Assembly: GCA_028278625.1 (NCBI GenBank)
Contig: JANQDY010000183.1
Span: 18,235 to 82,234 of the forward strand
DNA: 64,000 nt
Direction: 5' to 3'
From: Thermodesulfobacteriota bacterium
Lineage (GTDB): Bacteria > Desulfobacterota > DSM-4660 > Desulfatiglandales > Desulfatiglandaceae
A program made the translations under genes and the position numbers. This document shows positions 61,621 through 64,000 of the stretch, one piece after another; within the stretch, counting starts at the first letter, position 1; each line of letters starts with the position of its first letter. Below the pieces are notes generated by a model, which saw only the letters and a program-made list of their open reading frames with translations, was not told the origin of the DNA and ran no database searches.

Positions 61621-63882
61621 TCAAATGAGATCCCGTATCATGGTACTGCCCCTGCCAAGGCGTTCCGACAGGACCTGGGCCACGTGTTTGTAGAATCTGA
61701 AGGCCAGATCCGGGGCCTCCTGTTCCATGCTTTTGCGCATCTCTTCAGAGAGGTAAGAGAGGTTGCCGGCAATGACCCCTTTGACGGAGATGTCTTCCCG
61801 GTTAAGGTTCCTTTCCCCCCATCCTCCAACCACACTTCCTTCGCCAGCGGTCCGCAGGCGGATAGGCGCCTTGTCTTCCTGCTCCAGGAGGATGGAAATC
61901 TGACCGGATTCGACCAGAAAAATCCCCTCAACAGTCACTCCTTTTCGAAACAGAAACTCTCCCGCCTCAATCCGGGCCCGGATCAGATAGGGAGCCATAT
62001 CGGCCAGGAGGGTTTCGAATGCCTCCATTTGGCCCAGGGCCTCCCACATATCGTCAAATGTGGATTCAAAGAGCTGATCCGCCTCCTCGGAGGAATCGTG
62101 ATCATGAATGGCCAGGATCTGCTCCTCGCACCACTCCATACCATGGTCCAGGTCGGAAAGAACACGGATACGGTTTCGGGTGACACCTGCCGTTTCAAAC
62201 TGAGCCTCGAGCAAGGGCCTCACATTGACAAAAACAAGGGTGATATCAAGGGACTCGGAAAATTGGCAGATTCTCTCAAAGCTGTTCATGGCAGAAGAGT
62301 CACATCCATTTACCCTGGCAAAATCGAGGATAATATAACGGACATCCGTGTCAAGCCGGGTCCTGACCTCATCCCGAATTCGGGACCGCAACTGATTGGC
62401 CGTACCGAAGAAAACAAAGCCCTGGAGCTGCAAAATGAGAACCTGCTCCCCATTTCTGTTCAGAATAAAACGCTGAGGCGCGGCCCGTTCAACATTGCTC
62501 TGAAAATACCTGCCGGAAACGCACGATCTGACAATGCTGATCCGGCTGTAATTGACCACGAACAGAATGACGGCTATGACGATGCCCGCGCCCACCCCTT
62601 GCAGGAAGCCAAAAGCGGCTACCACCGCAAGGATGACCAGAATGAGGAAATAGTCTGTTTTCGGCAGCCGGCCCCAGGAAGCATAGACCCATTCCCAGAG
62701 AAAGCCGAGACCTAAAAACACCAGTATGGCCCCGGCCATGGGTCTGGGCAGTATTGATACCAAGGAAGACCCGAAGATAAGGGCGATCCCCACGAGGATT
62801 GCATAGGTAATCCCCGGAAGCCGGGTGCCGGGACTCAGTTTGTGGTTGAGCGTGGAGCTGGCAAGCCCCACAGAGCCTGGAGGACTCCCTGTAAAAGCGG
62901 CCAGAATATTGGCCAGACCTGTAACCTTCATCTCCCTGTTCAGGTCGATGTCACACTTTGAAGCCAGTTCCAGGCTGGTGGCGGTCAGGAGCAGTGCAAT
63001 CGTTGTGATGACAAAGACGGAAACCATGGTCAGGGCCTGTCCCATGATAAGGTCCCATCTCACCTGGGCCAGGGCGGAAAGGGGAATGGGAGACCAGAGG
63101 GTCCCCTCAGGGAAGGATCCCAGAAACCATCCCAGAGCTTCGGCCTGGGAGAACGACGTCCCCGTGACTTTCAGGGTCAGGAAAAAAAGTGCAATGCCAC
63201 CCAGGATCATGCCAGGCAGAACCAGAAAGTGGGAGTAGGTCTTGAGCACCCAGAAGAGTATCAGGGCAAAGGCGAGGCCCGGCACCCATTTTGCCAGAGC
63301 GGCCTGGGTAAAAAGCCCGGACAGGGAGGTGAGATCCATGGGGACCTGGGCCATGACCCCGATGCCCCCCTTGACCAGAAGCCAGCCGGTGCCGGCCATG
63401 AACCCGCCAATCACGGGATAGGGAACGAACCTGACGAGAATGCCCAGTCTGAAACGGGCCATGACCACCATGAGCAGGCCCACGGTCAGGGTGGAAACGC
63501 CCATGGTGCATACCAGGGTATAGAACAAGGATGTTTGGGAGGCAGACCCAGATTTCATGGCAGCGGCAATACCGGCCAGTGGAAGGATCAGAATGGCCAC
63601 GGGCGCACCATGAACGAGGGCCACGGAATTGGGGTAGGAACTTATTGAAGCGGTCACCAGACCGACAATAAAGGTGCCGATCAGGAAAAATCCCAAGCCT
63701 CTGGACATGAAAGGGACCAACTCGCCTGAAAAAAGCATGGCGGCCAGGGAGATCTGAATGCTGATGATTACGAAGGCGTTGATGCCCCCAGCGGTAAGGG
63801 CGGACAGCAGCCTGTCCGGTCTGAAGACCCGACCCATGACACTCAGTTCCCGGCTGTCATTCCCCGTCATGGCTGTGCCCAT
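61621..63882 (-). CDS. SulP-family transporter with STAS and cyclic-nucleotide-binding domains
   Basis: A 753-residue protein. About residues 20-450 form the SLC26/SulP membrane domain (SIQISLAAMLFSGELVPFMS, VRFVPYPVIGGFMAGTGWLL, LANILAAFTGSPPGSVGLAS). Residues about 470-580 are a STAS domain (ILDFARVNGCDSSAMNSFER). Residues about 630-740 are a cyclic-nucleotide-binding-type beta roll (IEAGEFLFRKGVTVEGIFLV). The added cNMP domain suggests gating by a nucleotide or binding partner. Anion specificity (sulfate, bicarbonate or dicarboxylate) is not readable. Confidence 0.9.
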   Translation of the reverse strand: MGTAMTGNDSRELSVMGRVFRPDRLLSALTAGGINAFVIISIQISLAAMLFSGELVPFMSRGLGFFLIGTFIVGLVTASISSYPNSVALVHGAPVAILILPLAGIAAAMKSGSASQTSLFYTLVCTMGVSTLTVGLLMVVMARFRLGILVRFVPYPVIGGFMAGTGWLLVKGGIGVMAQVPMDLTSLSGLFTQAALAKWVPGLAFALILFWVLKTYSHFLVLPGMILGGIALFFLTLKVTGTSFSQAEALGWFLGSFPEGTLWSPIPLSALAQVRWDLIMGQALTMVSVFVITTIALLLTATSLELASKCDIDLNREMKVTGLANILAAFTGSPPGSVGLASSTLNHKLSPGTRLPGITYAILVGIALIFGSSLVSILPRPMAGAILVFLGLGFLWEWVYASWGRLPKTDYFLILVILAVVAAFGFLQGVGAGIVIAVILFVVNYSRISIVRSCVSGRYFQSNVERAAPQRFILNRNGEQVLILQLQGFVFFGTANQLRSRIRDEVRTRLDTDVRYIILDFARVNGCDSSAMNSFERICQFSESLDITLVFVNVRPLLEAQFETAGVTRNRIRVLSDLDHGMEWCEEQILAIHDHDSSEEADQLFESTFDDMWEALGQMEAFETLLADMAPYLIRARIEAGEFLFRKGVTVEGIFLVESGQISILLEQEDKAPIRLRTAGEGSVVGGWGERNLNREDISVKGVIAGNLSYLSEEMRKSMEQEAPDLAFRFYKHVAQVLSERLGRGSTMIRDLI

Positions 63883-63905
63883 GTAATCTGCACTACTTTG
63901 CCATT

Positions 63906-63940
63906 AGGCCCTTAGGGCCTCCCTTTTAACAACATGTTGT
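63906..63940. promoter_or_regulatory. Two palindromes upstream of the SulP gene
   Basis: AGGCCC-TTA-GGGCCT at 63906-63920 and ACAACATGTTGT at 63929-63940, both perfect. They lie 24-58 bases before the SulP start and are candidate operators. Confidence 0.45.
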
Positions 63941-64000
63941 AAAGTGAAAGATGTTCTTGTCATGTTACGATCCCAAGAGAAACCAGCACTAAACGCATCT

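Noticed and set aside
1..64000. CRISPR array, tRNA or rRNA genes
   Set aside because: No regularly spaced repeats and no tRNA/rRNA-like sequence noticed on either strand; a covariance-model scan would be needed to exclude a tRNA.

Overview
The window is a gene-dense bacterial chromosome segment. Futalosine-pathway menaquinone genes, several acyl-CoA dehydrogenase/ETF/CoA-ligase genes, a pyrophosphate-type phosphofructokinase, TRAP and branched-chain-type transporters, a BKACE enzyme and a succinate dehydrogenase/fumarate reductase-like complex point to an anaerobic, fatty-acid- or aromatic-oxidising deltaproteobacterium (Desulfobacterota, probably Desulfobacterales). This is inference from gene content; no rRNA, tRNA, dsr or CRISPR locus was found.

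Layout. 1-8.4 kb: 3' part of a UbiA prenyltransferase gene, an exported small protein plus a large membrane/ankyrin protein, a decayed interval containing a second copy of the ubiA 3' end, an exported repeat protein, a double-TM2 protein, and a tetR-mqnB-mqnD operon. 8.4-13.4 kb: a polyhydroxyalkanoate (PHA)-granule-like module: ABC1/UbiB-type kinase, lipase-like hydrolase, a repeat protein of phasin type, and a PhaR-type regulator. Two of its genes carry almost identical promoter/operator sequences. 13.4-21.5 kb: iron-sulfur flavoprotein, crotonase, exported amidase, LytTR membrane regulator, a TetR gene and a B12 radical-SAM gene that share an operator, and a Y1 (REP-associated) transposase. 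21.5-26.2 kb: an overlapping operon of wHTH protein, acyl-CoA dehydrogenase, EtfB and an EtfA fused to an XRE-cupin regulator, plus an exported protein.

26.3-39.7 kb: Crp/Fnr regulator and housekeeping genes (rpmB, rel, proS, ispG, mnmA, mtaB), a 601-residue acyl-CoA dehydrogenase, PPi-type phosphofructokinase, an aminotransferase and a NIL-ferredoxin. 39.7-49.8 kb: two paralogous solute-binding proteins, one preceded by a chemoreceptor gene, each downstream of a look-alike terminator and a sigma-54-type promoter. Between them lie a Liv-type ABC operon with a DUF169 gene and a UroD/MtaA-type methyltransferase. 49.8-61.6 kb: TRAP transporter, acyl-CoA ligase, GntR-sdhCDBA operon, a divergent BKACE gene, a MocR regulator and a lipoprotein. 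61.6-63.9 kb: a SulP transporter with STAS and cyclic-nucleotide-binding domains.

Most interesting items: the ETF-alpha/XRE/cupin fusion, the duplicated promoter-operator of the granule module with a protein of five 22-residue repeats, the paired sigma-54 promoters of the chemoreceptor/binding-protein loci, the SdhA-like subunit in which the flavin-linking histidine is replaced by cysteine, and a 3.6-kb segment bounded by direct copies of the ubiA 3' end. All alignments and counts were made by eye.
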